Of a stretch of 64,000 bases of DNA, positions 63,028-64,000 are shown in pieces; position 1 is the stretch's first letter, and every line of letters starts with the position of its first letter. Source of the stretch: Polycladidibacter hongkongensis (GTDB lineage Bacteria > Pseudomonadota > Alphaproteobacteria > Rhizobiales > Stappiaceae); the NCBI RefSeq assembly GCF_001561995.1, contig NZ_LLWC01000009.1:124001-188000 (forward strand), in the 5' to 3' direction. The position numbers and the translations under genes are program-made. The notes below the pieces were generated by a model that saw only the letters and a list, made by a program, of their open reading frames with translations, made no database searches and had not been told where the DNA came from.

Positions 63028-63119
63028 TAATTTTTGGTTTGCTTGCAGGGATTAAGTTATAAACTTTTCGCTGTAGGGATTTTCCCCATTCAGTTCTCGT
63101 TTTTTGCGAATCTAGCTAC

Positions 63120-63497
63120 TTATTGCGCGATTTCTTTACATGTTCCAAAGCTCACGTATGTGGTTAACCCAAGCGAGGCTATTTCAGAGAATTGCTTTGA
63201 GCGCATATCAATCCTAGCAACTACGCTCTTTCCCTGAATTACTATATTTTCAAAAATACCGGACTTAAAAGATGTGTAGTCATAGTGATCGCACCCATAA
63301 CGGTCACACCGCGCATACTTCTGATTGTCCCAATCAACAACATTGTATACAGAGGCAGAGATTGATTTGCAGCCTTTATCTGGAAGGCATGCATTCTTAT
63401 CGTTAATCGAGCATTCGAGCACGCTAGCATTTCCAGAATTTAAGCAGGCAAGGCCTGAAAGTAAGCTGATAACAATCATTTTGTTTTGTGATTGCAT
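63120..63497 (-). CDS. Secreted hypothetical protein
   Basis: I do not recognise a family. The 125-residue precursor has a signal peptide (about 7-25, MIVISLLSGLACLNSGNAS). The mature part is Cys-rich (VLECSINDKNACLPDKGCKS, ARCDRYGCDHYDYTSF, FGTCKEIAQ), suggesting disulfides in the periplasm. The ATG at 63497 with GGGGG upstream is preferred over a TTG two codons earlier. It follows tRNA-Ser(GGA) convergently after 92 bp. Confidence 0.68.
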   Translation of the reverse strand: MQSQNKMIVISLLSGLACLNSGNASVLECSINDKNACLPDKGCKSISASVYNVVDWDNQKYARCDRYGCDHYDYTSFKSGIFENIVIQGKSVVARIDMRSKQFSEIASLGLTTYVSFGTCKEIAQ

Positions 63498-63636
63498 TTG
63501 CAAGCCCCCGCACCGACTATTCTCTAATTAGTTGCGAAAACCAATTAGCCTATGCGTAACCTAGGCAATAATGTCAAAGAGGACAATCTCAATCTAAATG
63601 GCGCTTTCTTGTAAAGATATCCATTTATTTTACATG

Positions 63637-64000
63637 CTACGGTGCCTTGTTGGTAGAATGTGGTAAAACCCACCCCGGCCTAGGGAAATGGCAAGTGTAC
63701 CCATTCGGAATCCGCTGCAGATAGTTCTGATGCTCCGGTTCTGCTTCCCAGAAGTCTCCTGCAGGCTCTAGCTGCGTGACAATTTCACCTGGCCACAACC
63801 CACTTGCTTCAACATCCGCAATAGTCTCTTTGGCGGTTTGTGCTTGCGCAAGTGAGCAGTAGTAGATTGCGGAGCGGTAAGAGGCGCCAAGATCATTTCC
63901 CTGACGGTCAACTGTTGTCGGATCATGGATTTGAAAAAAGAACTCAAGCAATTGGCGATAGCTAAGCGTTGTGTTGTCAAACACCACCTCTAACGCTTCT
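63637..64000 (-). CDS. msrA: Peptide-methionine (S)-S-oxide reductase MsrA (C-terminal part)
   Basis: Repairs methionine-S-sulfoxide in proteins. The translation to the window edge ([60 protein letters not shown]) is the C-terminal two-thirds of MsrA. The reading frame stays open past the right edge, so the catalytic GCFWG N-terminus is not in the window. It ends with the conserved [20 protein letters not shown]. Confidence 0.93.
   Translation of the reverse strand, partial: EALEVVFDNTTLSYRQLLEFFFQIHDPTTVDRQGNDLGASYRSAIYYCSLAQAQTAKETIADVEASGLWPGEIVTQLEPAGDFWEAEPEHQNYLQRIPNGYTCHFPRPGWVLPHSTNKAP

Overview
The window reads as the chromosome of a Gram-negative alphaproteobacterium of moderate GC. 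The L21/L27 ribosomal pair with a helix-hairpin-helix tail on L21, the UbiTUV genes, a globin-coupled chemoreceptor, an alphaproteobacterial-style CbiX and many receptor and efflux genes fit a marine Hyphomicrobiales (Stappiaceae/Pseudovibrio-like) organism. The genus is a guess from gene content only. Nearly all of the DNA is coding. I saw no insertion sequence, prophage or CRISPR array.

Layout. 1-4.3 kb: rpmA (cut by the window edge) and rplU, a chemoreceptor, tRNA-Ser(CGA) and an AT-rich orphan membrane gene. 4.3-12.3 kb: DgoA/DgoK sugar-acid enzymes, an M48 protease, a rhodanese divergent from a GlxA-type regulator, a Gate-domain membrane protein, arginase and glycerate 2-kinase. 12.3-19.4 kb: an aromatic-catabolism locus, with maiA-marR on the minus strand and fahA-MBL hydrolase-FAD monooxygenase-DUF2783-VOC protein on the plus strand, then a GntR regulator. 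It carries the last two steps of a homogentisate-type pathway but no recognisable homogentisate dioxygenase. 19.5-24.4 kb: ubiT-ubiU-ubiV facing ubiD-ubiX across a perfect FNR/FixK-type box. 24.4-26.4 kb: guanine deaminase and a GcvR-like ACT protein. 26.8-37.7 kb: a cobalamin cluster holding almost every step from uroporphyrinogen III to cobyrinate a,c-diamide by the oxygen-independent (early cobalt) route. 37.7-44.2 kb: a potassium channel, an RND efflux pair and an exostosin-like glycosyltransferase. 44.2-51.8 kb: a sensory block with a globin-coupled chemoreceptor, an NsrR-like Rrf2 regulator, a GGDEF-EAL protein, a divergent ferredoxin reductase and a TPR-methyltransferase; a second perfect FNR box lies in it. 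51.9-64 kb: pyrE-pyrC, arsR-acr3, phnA, lepA, an outer-membrane barrel, a GNAT enzyme, a pabB-pabC fusion, a MarR regulator, tRNA-Ser(GGA), two orphans and the 3' part of msrA.

How it fits together. A theme of life at low oxygen recurs. Ubiquinone is made without O2 by UbiTUV under a probable FNR-type regulator. Cobalamin is made by enzymes that need no O2. A heme-globin receptor and an iron-sulfur regulator share a promoter region bearing an FNR box. The most promising unexplained system is the aromatic operon at 12.3-18.5 kb, where a FAD monooxygenase, a metal-binding VOC protein and an MBL hydrolase with an altered metal motif sit beside fumarylacetoacetase and maleylacetoacetate isomerase.
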